64,000 bases of DNA from Brevibacterium aurantiacum (GCF_007558825.1 NZ_VLTK01000004.1:201460-265459); one strand, 5' to 3'; positions 24,858-34,559 are shown, counted from the first letter of the stretch. Made by a program: numbers and translations. Notes: generated by a model not told the origin, from the sequence alone.

Positions 24858-26567
24858 TTATTCCTGCTTCCCCTCGTTCACAGGCAACAGCGCACCGGCG
24901 ATGACGAGTTGTCTCACCTGAGAGATGAGCTGGTCTTCGAGTGCGGTCGGATTGACGTCGAGCAGCTGTGCAAGAGCCACCGCTGTCTGCCGCAGAGTCA
25001 AGCTTCCGTCAGCGACCGAGACGAATCCGGCCAGGGCTGTGTCAAGGTCGAAGACCTGTCCGAATCCGACGCCCTGCTCCAGAGTAATCGAGCTCGGGTC
25101 TGATTCTCCGGGCATATGGTGGCGGTGCTCGACGAGGTCCGGGGAGCGGGTGAATATGGTGTTCGCGATCTCTTCGGCGCCGGCAGTCGCCAACCACGAC
25201 CGCAACGCGAACGTGGTCGCGATGAATTGTCCGAGTCCATGCGGATTGTTCGCTATCGCCGAGGTCGTCCTGACCCTGGCCTTGAACACGGAGGACGGCT
25301 GTTCGCCGTTGCCGGCAATCGTGTGGTCGGCAATTGTTGGGACATCGTTATCTGTGTCCAAGGTGTGCTCTGCTCTGTGCATGATGACGTATCCGAAGAC
25401 GACCTCGGTCACATCACGTGTGTCGAAGTCCTCAATCCAGGCTGCAGTTGCCGCGTTCCAGTCCTCGCTGGCACGAGGGATGCCTCCGTCTCTGATCCAT
25501 GTCTCGGCATAGGCGATGGGGTCGAGGCCCTCACGTTCGATGACGAGCACCGAGGTCTCCGGGTCCGTGACCCAGGCCTCCGGCCCTGCATCCACCGCCG
25601 AGGTGGTCTCCCAGTTCCCGAGGCAGACGGACCGTCCACCCGGGTGCAGGTGGTCGGGAATCGTGGTGAACAGGGACCGAACAAGCCGGTCGCCGGCCAT
25701 CCCGCCGTCCCTGTATTCGAAGTTGGCCACAGTCGTGCGCGGGGTGATGACAAAGGGTGGGTTGGACACGAGCAGATCGACTGGTTCGCTGAGCGGTTCG
25801 AGCATGGATCCTGCCCTGAGTTCGATGTTGTCCACGCCATTGAGTCCGGCGCTGAGCCCTGTCAGGTGCAGAGCGCGCTCGGAGATGTCGGTGGCGATGA
25901 CGCGGTCGCTGTGCCGGGCCAACAGCAGAGCCTGGATCCCACACCCGGTGCCGATGTCTGCGGAGATGGAGACATGCTCACGCGGCGTCAGTGCCACGAG
26001 CGTGCGTCCGGCCCCGCCGAGTCCGAGCACGAAGTCGCCGTCGAGAACATCGGGATTGATGAGAGTTCCATGGTCGCTGACGAGATAGAGGTTTTCGTCG
26101 CCGGGGCGGAACCCGCGTGGAACCCCGACCGGCAGATCATAGGGAGTGACCGCAAACGGAGCGGACACGTGTCCCGGTTCCCCCACCTCGGCGTTCGAAG
26201 TCCCGGCACCATTGTCTGTCGTGCTACGACTGCTGGTCACGAGCAGTCCGCCGTCGACTGCGATATCGAACGCGTCGTCGCCGAGGGCTGCACGAGCAGT
26301 TTCGGTGCTGACCTCGCGATGGAAGTGGAAGAGCATGGCCAGCGTCGCCAGGTGCTCGTCGAACCGTTGTGGAGCCTCACCCGACTCCTGTGCGTCCGTC
26401 TGTGTCTGTGGCTGTGTCTGAGCGGATTCGAGCACCGTCTGACAGAAATGGATCGCGGGCGCCGCGTTGTTGCGCACCAGCGCGGAGGCGATGGGTCCAC
26501 CCCAGAACTGTCGGAGCCGTGGCTCGGTGTATCCGGCCCGGTAGAGTCGGTCTGCCACGAGGGTCAT
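24858..26567 (-). CDS. SAM-dependent methyltransferase (NPPF type) with N-terminal accessory domain
   Basis: About 569 residues. The middle contains a class I methyltransferase: SADIGTGCGIQALLLARH is the SAM-binding motif I and LLVSNPPFVITP is the NPPY/F motif of N-methyltransferases acting on an amide or base nitrogen (HemK/PrmC, RsmC groups). The N-terminal 200 residues look like the DUF7059 domain that accompanies such enzymes in actinobacteria. The extra C-terminal part is unassigned. ATG 26567 is chosen; a GTG 21 bases upstream is in frame. It is divergent from the helicase across about 70 bp. Target (protein glutamine or RNA) unknown. Confidence 0.82.
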   Translation of the reverse strand: MTLVADRLYRAGYTEPRLRQFWGGPIASALVRNNAAPAIHFCQTVLESAQTQPQTQTDAQESGEAPQRFDEHLATLAMLFHFHREVSTETARAALGDDAFDIAVDGGLLVTSSRSTTDNGAGTSNAEVGEPGHVSAPFAVTPYDLPVGVPRGFRPGDENLYLVSDHGTLINPDVLDGDFVLGLGGAGRTLVALTPREHVSISADIGTGCGIQALLLARHSDRVIATDISERALHLTGLSAGLNGVDNIELRAGSMLEPLSEPVDLLVSNPPFVITPRTTVANFEYRDGGMAGDRLVRSLFTTIPDHLHPGGRSVCLGNWETTSAVDAGPEAWVTDPETSVLVIEREGLDPIAYAETWIRDGGIPRASEDWNAATAAWIEDFDTRDVTEVVFGYVIMHRAEHTLDTDNDVPTIADHTIAGNGEQPSSVFKARVRTTSAIANNPHGLGQFIATTFALRSWLATAGAEEIANTIFTRSPDLVEHRHHMPGESDPSSITLEQGVGFGQVFDLDTALAGFVSVADGSLTLRQTAVALAQLLDVNPTALEDQLISQVRQLVIAGALLPVNEGKQE

Positions 26568-26637
26568 GTCTTGTTCAATCACACACAAATCCTAGCGACT
26601 GCATCCCGACGACTCTGACTGCGCCATAATTGGGGCC

Positions 26638-28914
26638 ATGGCCTCTTCTGCTCTTCTCGACATCGTCACCGGATTCGGTGCCAGGGATGAACGGATCGTC
26701 CACGTGCGCGATATTCCACAGCGGTTCGAACATGAGTCGGACTGGCCGGAGTGGATAGATCAGGAGCTCAAACACGCCTGTCATGCCATCGGCGTCGATC
26801 GGCTGTGGGACCATCAGCGTGAGGCAGCACAGGCGGCGAGGGACGGTTCCGACGTCGTCATCGCCACTCCGACTGCTTCGGGGAAGTCCTTGGGGTTCTG
26901 GCTGCCGGTCCTCGAATCAATTCAGAGCACCCGTGCGAAGCTGCGCACCTCCTCGGCGATCTACATCGCACCGACCAAGGCTTTGGCCGCTGATCAGTTG
27001 GCGAATCTGGAGAAGCTCATCGTCCAGGGCATGCGGCCTGCGACCTACGACGGGGACACCTCCCAAGCGTCGAAGGACTGGGCCAGACGGCATGCGAACA
27101 TCATCTTCACCAACCCGGACATGCTCCACCGCGGGATCCTGCCGCAGCACGAACGGTTCGCTCGGCTATTCAAGTCGCTGCGCTTCATCGTCATCGACGA
27201 GGCCCATCGCTACCGGGGAGTCTTCGGCTCCCACGTGGCACTGATCCTCCGTCGCCTGCTGCGCATCGCTGCGCATTATGGGGCTCACCCTGTGGTCATC
27301 GGAGCGTCGGCGACGATGGCGAACCCGGATGAGGCGTTCTCCAAGCTCACGGGACGCGAAGTGCACGCGGTGAGCCAGGATTCGTCTCCCCGCGCCTCGG
27401 GCAGCTTCGCTCTCTGGGAGCCACCGGTCTCACCCGGCGGCGAGCGCCGCAGCGGCCTTGTCGAAGCGGCAGATATCCTCACCGACGCAATGTGCGCGGG
27501 CTATCGTTCGATTGCGTTCATCGCCTCCCGCCGCGGCACAGAAGCATTGGCGTCGACCGTGCGTGACCAGGTCGGTCAGGTCGACGACTCGTTGAGGGAC
27601 AAGGTCGCGGCCTATCGCGGCGGCTACCTTGCCGAGGAGCGCAGACTCCTCGAGTCGGCACTGCGATCAGGACGCCTATTGGCAGTGGCATCGACGAATG
27701 CCCTTGAGCTCGGGATCGATATCTCGGGCCTCGACCTCGTCATCATCTCCGGGTGGCCCGGAACCCTGGCATCGCTGTGGCAGCAGGCCGGTCGTGCGGG
27801 ACGTGCAGGACAGCGGTGGATGGCCGTCTTCATCGCCCGTGATGACCCGCTGGACACCTATGTCGTGAACCATCCCGAGGTCATCTTCGATGCTCCCGTC
27901 GATGCTGGTGTCATCCATCCCGGCAATCCGCATGTTCTGGGCGGGCACCTGTGTGCCGCAGCCGCCGAGGTGCCGCTGACGAAGTCGGACCTCGTTCACT
28001 TCCCCGACAACTCCGCCGAGGTGCTCGCTGACCTGGTCGAACGAAAGCTCCTGCGCGCACGACCCACCGGGTGGTTCTGGGCGAAGGAATCGTCGGCGGC
28101 GGACATGTCCGACATCCGTGGCAGCGGGGGTGGACAATTCCGCCTCGTCGAGGCCAGCACGGGTGCGCTGTTGGGCACCGTCGACGAGTCCGGTGCTTTC
28201 ACTGGAGCTCATCCCGGTGCGGTCTATACGCATCAGGGCGCCGACTTCATGGTCCTCGACCTTGATCTCGAGGATCATGTGGCGCTGGTCGAACGTGCCG
28301 AGGTCGACTACACGACGCAGGCCCGGTCCCAGACCGAGATCGACATTGTCGACACCGATCAGCAGCGGACTCTCTCCTCCGGTGTGTCCGTGCACAGCGG
28401 AACGGTCGATGTGAAGGACCATGTCATCGCCTACCGGATGCGGGCCAAGCGCGGTGGGGCGATCATCGCCGAACACGAGCTCGATCTGCCCGAACGCACC
28501 CTGCAGACCAAAGCCGTGTGGTGGACGATTCCGCAGACGCTGTTGGACGAAGCCGAGATCGTCCATGCCGACCTGCCCGGTGCCGTCCACGCAGCCGAGC
28601 ATGCCTCGATCGGTCTTCTGCCGCTGTTCGCCGGCTGCGACCGGTGGGACATCGGCGGCGTCTCCACCGCCCTGCACGCTGACACCGGCATGGCCACGGT
28701 CTTCGTCTACGACGGACTCGCCGGTGGGGCCGGGTTCGCCGAGCGCGGCTACGAGGTCATCGAAGGATGGCTGGCAGCGACACGTGATGCGATCGCCGCG
28801 TGCGAATGCGTAGACGGCTGCCCTTCGTGCGTACAGTCACCAAAATGCGGCAACGGCAATGAACCGTTGGAGAAGGATGCGGCTCTGCGGTTGCTGCGCA
28901 CCGTCCTGGACTGA
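26638..28914 (+). CDS. DEAH-box helicase with C-terminal DUF1998/zinc domain (MrfA/Hrq1-like)
   Basis: A 758-residue superfamily 2 helicase. Q/Walker A is in ATPTASGKSLGFWLP, Walker B/DEAH in FIVIDEAHRYRGVFGSH, then SAT-like GASATMANPDE, and QQAGRAGRAGQRW as motif VI. The C-terminal region ends with a four-cysteine cluster, CECVDGCPSCVQSPKC, the DUF1998 zinc site found in MrfA (YprA) and Hrq1 helicases that act in crosslink repair. It is the Rv3649-type helicase that borders the Tad genes in many actinobacteria; why it is linked to them is unknown. Stop at 28914 converges on the Tad operon end. Confidence 0.92.
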   Translation: MASSALLDIVTGFGARDERIVHVRDIPQRFEHESDWPEWIDQELKHACHAIGVDRLWDHQREAAQAARDGSDVVIATPTASGKSLGFWLPVLESIQSTRAKLRTSSAIYIAPTKALAADQLANLEKLIVQGMRPATYDGDTSQASKDWARRHANIIFTNPDMLHRGILPQHERFARLFKSLRFIVIDEAHRYRGVFGSHVALILRRLLRIAAHYGAHPVVIGASATMANPDEAFSKLTGREVHAVSQDSSPRASGSFALWEPPVSPGGERRSGLVEAADILTDAMCAGYRSIAFIASRRGTEALASTVRDQVGQVDDSLRDKVAAYRGGYLAEERRLLESALRSGRLLAVASTNALELGIDISGLDLVIISGWPGTLASLWQQAGRAGRAGQRWMAVFIARDDPLDTYVVNHPEVIFDAPVDAGVIHPGNPHVLGGHLCAAAAEVPLTKSDLVHFPDNSAEVLADLVERKLLRARPTGWFWAKESSAADMSDIRGSGGGQFRLVEASTGALLGTVDESGAFTGAHPGAVYTHQGADFMVLDLDLEDHVALVERAEVDYTTQARSQTEIDIVDTDQQRTLSSGVSVHSGTVDVKDHVIAYRMRAKRGGAIIAEHELDLPERTLQTKAVWWTIPQTLLDEAEIVHADLPGAVHAAEHASIGLLPLFAGCDRWDIGGVSTALHADTGMATVFVYDGLAGGAGFAERGYEVIEGWLAATRDAIAACECVDGCPSCVQSPKCGNGNEPLEKDAALRLLRTVLD

Positions 28915-28942
28915 CAATCTCCGTCGATTCTGACCACTCCGT

Positions 28943-29260
28943 CTATTTCCCGGCCACGGCCTTTTCCTTCACCTTCGGCAGCGGGCCGGGGATGTCGACC
29001 TCGACTTGAACATATGCGCTCTGCTCCGACATTGAGGCTCGGCAGTCATTGACGACTGCGCCGTTGCGCTTCGCGACCTCCTTGGCAATGTCACAGGGAT
29101 CGCCGGTGGCGAGTCCGCGAACGGCGTCGGCTGCCGCGAGCACCGAAAGGTCGGCGGCACTCTGCGCTGTGCTGTGGGCTGCGAAAGCTTGACTGAGGCC
29201 GCCGACAGCGGTGACGAGGACCAGGATCATCGAGCACAGCCCGACCACGATGGTCGTCAC
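28943..29260 (-). CDS. TadE/TadG-like small membrane protein (Rv3654c family)
   Basis: A 105-residue protein with one N-terminal transmembrane helix (about 4-27) and the AAHSTAQSAADLSVLAAADA segment shared by TadE/TadG-type pilus proteins. It belongs to the helicase/secretion-neighbourhood family next to the DEAH helicase in actinobacteria. No prepilin cleavage motif is visible, unlike the preceding TadE. GTG 29260 overlaps the TadE stop (GTGA), so it is coupled to it. Presumed minor pilus component or assembly factor in the membrane. Confidence 0.82.
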   Translation of the reverse strand: MTTIVVGLCSMILVLVTAVGGLSQAFAAHSTAQSAADLSVLAAADAVRGLATGDPCDIAKEVAKRNGAVVNDCRASMSEQSAYVQVEVDIPGPLPKVKEKAVAGK

Positions 29261-29682
29261 GACAGTCTGCCTGAATGGGGCTGGCCCAGGGCCTCGCCGG
29301 CAGTGGAGCGACTTCCCTCTGTTCGCGCCGTCGCTGCTGCTTCGACTTCGCTGAGGAAGATGATCGCTGCGGGGAGTTCGATGGTGACGGTCACCGTCGA
29401 ATATCCTCCCTCGGAGCGGACCAACACCTCGGACGCATTTCCAGCGTGCTTCTTGGCTTCGGTGACGACCGCTGCCTGAGGTTCACCGCGGGCGATCTCT
29501 CGGGCGGCAGATCGGGCTGCGTCGAAGGCTCTCAACTGGGAGAAGCCGACGGCGGCTGCCCCTGTGACTACGATGATGAGAAGCACGATGGCGGGCATGA
29601 CCACAGCGAATTCGGCGGTGGCCGTTCCCGCATCCCGGTGCTGCTTCTGTCTCCGTGGGTCACAGGAGCATCCGATCGCCAT
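29257..29682 (-). CDS. tadE: TadE-like pseudopilin
   Basis: A 141-residue TadE-family protein. The N-terminal motif DAGTATAEFAVVMPAIVLL fits class III/Tad prepilin processing: cleavage after Gly, then Glu at +5 and Phe at +6, followed by one hydrophobic helix. The rest is an extracytoplasmic domain. It is expected to be cut by a TadV-type prepilin peptidase and to join or prime the Flp pilus; no such peptidase gene is in this window. GGAG precedes ATG 29682. The gene follows the pilin stop after one base and overlaps the next gene by GTGA. Confidence 0.87.
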   Translation of the reverse strand: MAIGCSCDPRRQKQHRDAGTATAEFAVVMPAIVLLIIVVTGAAAVGFSQLRAFDAARSAAREIARGEPQAAVVTEAKKHAGNASEVLVRSEGGYSTVTVTIELPAAIIFLSEVEAAATARTEGSRSTAGEALGQPHSGRLS

Positions 29683-29683
29683 G

Positions 29684-30058
29684 TCAGGCTCCGAGCCCGA
29701 GGGCGGTCTGGATGACGCCGGTGACGAGTTCTTTGATCGGTTCCGATTTCAGGATGACGACCAGAAGCGCCGCGAATCCGCAGGCAGCAAGGGTGGTGAT
29801 CGCATATTCTGCGGTCGTTGCCCCCGCGTCGGGACCCCAGGGTTCTGGAGTGCCATCCTCTCCCCGGAATTCTTCACCGTCGTTGGCACCTGCAGCAGCA
29901 TCCGCATCGGTGCCGGTGCCGGTGTTCGACCAGGCGCCGGTGCCGTAGTACGGGCCTGTTCCGGCCCAATCGACATCGCTGATATCAACGCTTCGCGCCT
30001 GACCCCATTGCGGGTAGGGTGGCCCGTCACAGTCAGTCTGCTTTGTCTCTATGCTCAT
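29684..30058 (-). CDS. flp: DUF4244 Flp-type pilin with a long acidic leader
   Basis: A 124-residue prepilin. Residues 1-79 form a hydrophilic, Gly/Asp-rich leader, then DAG-ATTAEYAITT marks the cleavage site (Gly followed by Glu at +5, Tyr at +6), and a hydrophobic helix completes a mature part of about 45 residues. ATG 30058 is chosen for its AGGAGGAG ribosome site; the frame could extend upstream but without signals. This is the major pilin candidate of the Tad operon (Rv3656c position). A leader of nearly 80 residues is much longer than the usual 10-25 of Flp pilins. Confidence 0.85.
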   Translation of the reverse strand: MSIETKQTDCDGPPYPQWGQARSVDISDVDWAGTGPYYGTGAWSNTGTGTDADAAAGANDGEEFRGEDGTPEPWGPDAGATTAEYAITTLAACGFAALLVVILKSEPIKELVTGVIQTALGLGA

Positions 30059-30228
30059 AGTCTCCTCCTCGTTGAAGCCCTCTTTCGCGGTCTGCGATGA
30101 GAGTTTCAGTGTTGGATGAGACGAGGATTCACGTCCAGAGTTCACAATCAGGCTGTGGAAACAGGTTCAGCGTCCACAGCCGAAACGCACACGAGTCGAG
30201 GCCGATTCCACAGGTTGAAGCACACGAG

Positions 30229-30831
30229 TCAGCCCCGGCCGGCCCACTCCTCTTTGAGTATTGCCATGAGGACCTCGTCGTGACGACGACCGTTGAAGAA
30301 TACAGCCTCACGGCGACGTCCCTCTTCGACGAATCCGGCCTTCGTGTACGAAGCGATGCCGCGGGTGTTGAACGCCCATGTCTGCAGCTCGATACGATTG
30401 AGTCCCAGCTGCAGGAAGCCGTATTTGATGCCCAGACGCACGGCATCGGAGCCATAGCCGCGACCGTGGAACTCGGGCCCGAGGACGATGGCCAAGGTGG
30501 CGGACTGATTGATCGAATTCCGACCGAAGAGTGTCACGTGACCGACGAATTCCTCGGTCTCGAGCAGCTCGATGCTGAATCCGACCGCATCGGTGTCCTT
30601 GTTCGCGCTCCACAGTGCGAACTGTTCGGACACCCCGCCCTCGGGACGCGGCAGCACCGTGTGGTTCTGCAGGACCACGATCGAGGGATCAAACCACCAC
30701 TGTTCGAGGTAGGGCAGATCCTCCTGCTGCAGCGGACGAAGCCTGACGTGCCGACCCGTGAAGAGCTTGTCGGCGTATTCTTCGGCTTGTTCGACGTTGG
30801 ACAGTTGATTGAAGGGCGTAACCGGTGCCAT
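30229..30831 (-). CDS. RimJ/RimL-type N-acetyltransferase
   Basis: A 200-residue GNAT protein of the RimJ/RimL group: GRHVRLRPLQQEDLPYLEQW opens the domain, LGPEFHGRGYGSDAVRLG is the acetyl-CoA loop and FNTRGIASYTKAGFVEEGRR completes it. Such enzymes acetylate protein N-termini or small amines; the target is unknown. It separates the TadC gene from the pilin genes in the same direction, which suggests an insertion into the Tad operon, although it might be cotranscribed. Confidence 0.88.
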   Translation of the reverse strand: MAPVTPFNQLSNVEQAEEYADKLFTGRHVRLRPLQQEDLPYLEQWWFDPSIVVLQNHTVLPRPEGGVSEQFALWSANKDTDAVGFSIELLETEEFVGHVTLFGRNSINQSATLAIVLGPEFHGRGYGSDAVRLGIKYGFLQLGLNRIELQTWAFNTRGIASYTKAGFVEEGRRREAVFFNGRRHDEVLMAILKEEWAGRG

Positions 30832-30922
30832 CCCCCGACCTTACCAAGGCCAGCTGAACGGTCGGTCGACAATCACTCACGACAGTCAGTACGCGTGGTC
30901 GACCCATGGGTCAGAGGTGCTG

Positions 30923-31513
30923 TCAGAAGAAGACAGTTCTCAGGTCCGACAGCAGCGAAATGACCACGGGGACGACCGAGAGCAGCAGAAAGGCTGGGAG
31001 GATGCAGACCCCGAGCGGTACCACGAGTCTGACGCCCAGAGCGGCCGCCGCCTCCTGCCTGCGCCTGCGGGACGAGTCCCGCAGCTCCTTCGCCACGGAC
31101 TCGATGAGTGGTGCGGGTCCGACGCCTGTGTGTTCGGAGAATTCGAAGACTTCCAGGACCGGGGTGAGTCGATCATCGTCGGACAGGTCTTGGCCCCCGA
31201 TCGTCATGGACCGCGAGATTCGCCCAAGCCCAGACCTGTCGCCTGTCGCCTCGGCGGTCAATGCCAGAGCAACCGGGATCGGCAGGCCGGAGGTGAGGCA
31301 GATTGCCACGAGATCGAGGTCGAAGGCGAGCAGGTCATCGACCACCCGAGACTGGTCCTTCGAGTCCAGCTGCGAATCCCGCGGGGACGCCTCGACACCG
31401 CTTTGCCATCGTTCGCTCCGACCGTTCAGCAGGCGTCGCAGCCGCCCGTCGGATCTGCCCGACCACAACAGGACTCCCATCGCGATGAACACTCCCATCA
31501 GGACTGTGGTCAT
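30923..31513 (-). CDS. tadC: TadC-like type II secretion F-domain protein
   Basis: About 196 residues with two or three hydrophobic helices and a soluble T2SSF domain, the inner-membrane platform on which the TadA ATPase acts. A C-terminal pair of helices (GVCILPAFLLLSVVPVVISL) anchors it. ATG 31513 begins six bases after the TadB stop; a TadB-like gene precedes it, as in other Tad operons, where TadB and TadC together form the platform. The gene is short for the family (usually 270-320 residues), a trait shared by actinobacterial versions. Confidence 0.82.
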   Translation of the reverse strand: MTTVLMGVFIAMGVLLWSGRSDGRLRRLLNGRSERWQSGVEASPRDSQLDSKDQSRVVDDLLAFDLDLVAICLTSGLPIPVALALTAEATGDRSGLGRISRSMTIGGQDLSDDDRLTPVLEVFEFSEHTGVGPAPLIESVAKELRDSSRRRRQEAAAALGVRLVVPLGVCILPAFLLLSVVPVVISLLSDLRTVFF

Positions 31514-31518
31514 ATCGA

Positions 31519-32196
31519 TCAGCGCTCCGCCCGAGCCATCATTCGTCGCATCCACCAGCGCCCGACGAGATAGAGAGCGAGACCGCCGCCGATGCTCAGC
31601 CGGCCAGGAAGTCCTGAGATCAATTCACCGGGTTGGACGCCGATGAGCAACCCGAGACCGACCCCGATCAACGGCAGCCAACTGAGGACTCGGACTGTCG
31701 CTCGAGGCCCGGCCATCGCTATACGTCTCTCCCGATCAGCATCGAGGGCACTGCGCTGTGCCTTGGCATAGCGGAGAATCATGTCGGCCGCGGGTGCACC
31801 GGAACGCTCCGACACGGTCCACACCGATGACATTCCGGCGAACACTTCGGCGGCAGCAGGTGACAATGCTGCACCCCTTGTGGCAATGGCTCGTCCAGGT
31901 TCCTCGCCCAAGGAGATCGCACGAGAGATCGGTGCCAATTGCGCGTTCTGCCGACTCAGGGTCGCCATCACTGCCTGCGGAGTCATTCCCACCTTGAGCA
32001 GATGCGCACAGTTCTCCACGGCCGCGATGGCCCACAGCTTGTCGTGTTCGGGTTCATCTTTGGTCTGTCGTCCACCTCGGCGAGAGTCGTCCCTGAACGT
32101 TCGAGTGCGGAGCAGATCCTGCAGTCGCGATGCCGGGTCAAGCGGTGCGCTGAAGATGATGCTCACGGCCACCAGCACGGCGATGGCGGTGATCAT
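31519..32196 (-). CDS. tadB: TadB-like type II secretion F-domain protein
   Basis: About 225 residues: an N-terminal helix ([15 protein letters not shown]), a T2SSF domain with the helix-turn region [19 protein letters not shown], and two further hydrophobic segments near the C-terminus. It is the partner of TadC in the Flp pilus inner-membrane platform. ATG 32196 shares its A with the TadA stop (TGATG), so the two are translationally coupled; longer upstream frames lie inside tadA and are not credible. Confidence 0.83.
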   Translation of the reverse strand: MITAIAVLVAVSIIFSAPLDPASRLQDLLRTRTFRDDSRRGGRQTKDEPEHDKLWAIAAVENCAHLLKVGMTPQAVMATLSRQNAQLAPISRAISLGEEPGRAIATRGAALSPAAAEVFAGMSSVWTVSERSGAPAADMILRYAKAQRSALDADRERRIAMAGPRATVRVLSWLPLIGVGLGLLIGVQPGELISGLPGRLSIGGGLALYLVGRWWMRRMMARAER

Positions 32197-33365
32197 CAGG
32201 CAGCCTTCTGCTCGAGCACTGCTTCGAATCGGCTCAGGGCTCGACGGTTGAAGGTGCCCTCGGACAGTGGGGCTGGTCGGCCCCAGACGGGTTCCATTGT
32301 CACTCCGCTGCTGCTCTCCCGGGTGGGAATGGCCAGTTCTGTGATTCCTCGGTCGGCTCCAATCCGGCGCAGGTGGATGACGAGGTCGATTGCCGTTGAG
32401 AACTGGGAGAACACGGCCTGTGGGCTCATGTTCGCCAATGCACCCAGTGCTGCCAGGCGGCTGGGAACGGCTTCGGCTGTGTTCGCGTGGATCGTGGCGC
32501 TGCCGCCCTCGTGGCCGGTGTTCAGCGCGGTGAGCATGTCCCTCACCTCGGCGCCTCGACACTCTCCGACGACGAGGCGATCGGGCCGCATCCGAAGGGC
32601 GTTTCGAACGAGGTCCGTCAGCGTCACTTCACCGCCGCCCTCGACATTGGCCTGACGTGCGGCGAGCTGGACCACGTGGGAGTGTCCGACGATGAGCTCT
32701 CGGGAGTCCTCGACGATGACGATGCGGTGCTCTGTATCGACAAGGCCCAGAAGCGCGCCGAGGAGGACCGTCTTTCCGGTTCCGGTGCCGCCGGAGATGA
32801 GGATGTTGGCTCGGGATCGGACCGCCGAGATGAGAAGTTCGTGCACTTCTTCGGGGATGAATCCGCCGGTGAGCAGCTGGTCGAAGGTGAAGCCGGCGTG
32901 CCGAGGAACTCGGAAGGAGATCGTCGTGTGCTCACCGGAGATCGGTGGAACGATCGCATTCATACGTACCCCGTCGGGCAGCCTGACGTCGACGAACGGA
33001 CTCGAATCATCGAGACGGCGGCCGCCCAGAGCCGCCAAGCGCACAGCCAAAGACCGCACCTCGTCCTCAGAACCCAAGGACAGGTCGAGAAGGTGGGGTC
33101 CCGTTCCGGTGTCGGCGAAGATCTCACGTGGTCCGTTGACGAACACATCGGTGGTGTCAGCGACTTCGAGCACTGATTGGAGGGGGCCTGCTCCGGAGAG
33201 CTGCGCGGACAATCGGTTCACGAGTTCGAGGAGAGCGCTGGAGCCGAGCACCCGCCCGGTGCGTTGAACCGCCTCGGCGACGGCAGCTGTGGTCACCGGC
33301 CCCGGATTGTCGAGCAGGGTCTTGCGGACCTCTGCCACGAGTGAGGCGTCGAGCCATTCGCTCAT
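32196..33365 (-). CDS. tadA: TadA/CpaF-type pilus assembly ATPase
   Basis: About 389 residues, a secretion ATPase of the PulE/VirB11 superfamily. Walker A is [11 protein letters not shown] (about 190-200); acidic Asp-box residues lie in [20 protein letters not shown], Walker B in [14 protein letters not shown], and the conserved [17 protein letters not shown]is-box follows. It powers pilus assembly at the TadB/TadC platform. ATG 33365 overlaps the upstream ssd-like gene by ATGA. Actinobacterial Tad systems of this size lack the outer-membrane parts. Confidence 0.93.
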   Translation of the reverse strand: MSEWLDASLVAEVRKTLLDNPGPVTTAAVAEAVQRTGRVLGSSALLELVNRLSAQLSGAGPLQSVLEVADTTDVFVNGPREIFADTGTGPHLLDLSLGSEDEVRSLAVRLAALGGRRLDDSSPFVDVRLPDGVRMNAIVPPISGEHTTISFRVPRHAGFTFDQLLTGGFIPEEVHELLISAVRSRANILISGGTGTGKTVLLGALLGLVDTEHRIVIVEDSRELIVGHSHVVQLAARQANVEGGGEVTLTDLVRNALRMRPDRLVVGECRGAEVRDMLTALNTGHEGGSATIHANTAEAVPSRLAALGALANMSPQAVFSQFSTAIDLVIHLRRIGADRGITELAIPTRESSSGVTMEPVWGRPAPLSEGTFNRRALSRFEAVLEQKAA

Positions 33366-34369
33366 TCCACCCACTCCCCCAGAAGCCGGTCGACGAGCTT
33401 TCCCAGTCGTGCCCCGCCGGGGATGCCCTCGCCCCGGTCGACGGCGGCGGACAGGCCACGATCGTCACGGATGCTGCCGGCGAGGTCGAGTCCGATGGAT
33501 TCGGCGAGGAGCTCGGCGTCAAGACCTCCGGCGCCGGTGTCGCGAACGACAAGACGGACGTCGGGATGGGACTGGGACAGGCGTTTGGCGACTTGAGACG
33601 CTGCGACTGCGGACCGGACCCGTGCCGGGGAGACGAGCAGGACGTGATGGCAGCGACGAGTCCACTGTGGTGGGGCGTGGCGAGGCAAGTCGACGATGAC
33701 GAGTTCGAACGCCTGTCCGGCAGCTGCCAGGAAGTCGTCGAATACGTCCGGGTCGAGGTCAAGGATGTCGTCGCGGCCCCACGACAGGATGGCCAGACCG
33801 TCGTGCCGGGGCAGCGCCTGACTCAGCGTCGAGGGTCGAAGCTGTCCCCGTGATGCGCTGAGATCGGCCCAACGCGGGCCCGGAACCTGTTCCGCCCCGA
33901 GCACCAGATCGAGTCCACCGCCCAGTGGATCGGCGTCGACGAGGACCGTGCTCACATCCGGTCCGGCACGGCGGGCGAGAGCGCAGGCAAGCACTGAGGC
34001 GCCCGCTCCTCCACACCCGGCGACGACACCGACAGTGACGCCGGGGGCCACCGGCGGTTCGACGGCTGCGATCATGCGTCCGCTCAGCCACTCCGCGGCC
34101 GAGGGCAGAACCGCCAACTGTTCGACGCCGAGGTGGGCCGCTCGTTTCCACGCCGAGCTGGGTTCGTCCCCGTCGAGGACGACGAGGATGCGGTTCGCAT
34201 GGTCAGTGGCCGGAGCTTCACGAACATCCTCGCCGAGGAGAATGAGGGAGGCGTTCTGCCAGCCGCCAGAGTCCGGAGGCAGGACCTTGAGTGAAATGCC
34301 GATGCTTTCGGCGACTCGTGCGCATTCGTCGGTGATGGCGCCGAGGTCGGTGATGAGTGCTACCTGCAT
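33362..34369 (-). CDS. Septum-site-determining/CpaE-like protein (Ssd)
   Basis: About 335 residues of the ParA/MinD superfamily. The nucleotide-binding loop reads VGVVAGCGGAGASVL, an altered deviant Walker A without the usual lysines, and VLVDADPLGGGLDLVLG follows as Walker A'/switch. In M. tuberculosis the Ssd protein in this position interferes with septum formation; in Tad systems CpaE places the pilus machine at the pole. Both roles are possible. ATG 34369 is preferred, though no ribosome site is visible; the long interval upstream holds two hairpins. It is the first gene of the Tad operon and overlaps tadA by four bases. Confidence 0.85.
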   Translation of the reverse strand: MQVALITDLGAITDECARVAESIGISLKVLPPDSGGWQNASLILLGEDVREAPATDHANRILVVLDGDEPSSAWKRAAHLGVEQLAVLPSAAEWLSGRMIAAVEPPVAPGVTVGVVAGCGGAGASVLACALARRAGPDVSTVLVDADPLGGGLDLVLGAEQVPGPRWADLSASRGQLRPSTLSQALPRHDGLAILSWGRDDILDLDPDVFDDFLAAAGQAFELVIVDLPRHAPPQWTRRCHHVLLVSPARVRSAVAASQVAKRLSQSHPDVRLVVRDTGAGGLDAELLAESIGLDLAGSIRDDRGLSAAVDRGEGIPGGARLGKLVDRLLGEWVE

Positions 34370-34438
34370 GGAGTCAGCGTGGACCGCAGCAGGTCCTGAC
34401 GACAGGTCCACACGATGGGCTGTGGACAAAAGACGGAA

Positions 34439-34477
34439 GGGGCGGCTCCTGTGCACTCAAGTCACAGGAGCCGCCCC
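34439..34477 (-). terminator. Terminator downstream of the DUF5336 gene
   Basis: GGGGCGGCTCCTGTG (34439-34453) and its exact 15-base complement (34463-34477) flank a 9-base loop; on the minus strand it is followed by TTCCGTCTTTTG. It separates the DUF5336 transcript from the Tad operon. Confidence 0.85.
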
Positions 34478-34559
34478 ATCTCAGTCGACGTGAGCATCTC
34501 GCATGGTCAGAACCCTCTCGGGCACAGTCTGACAGCATCTGCCCAGGTGGTCAGACGAG

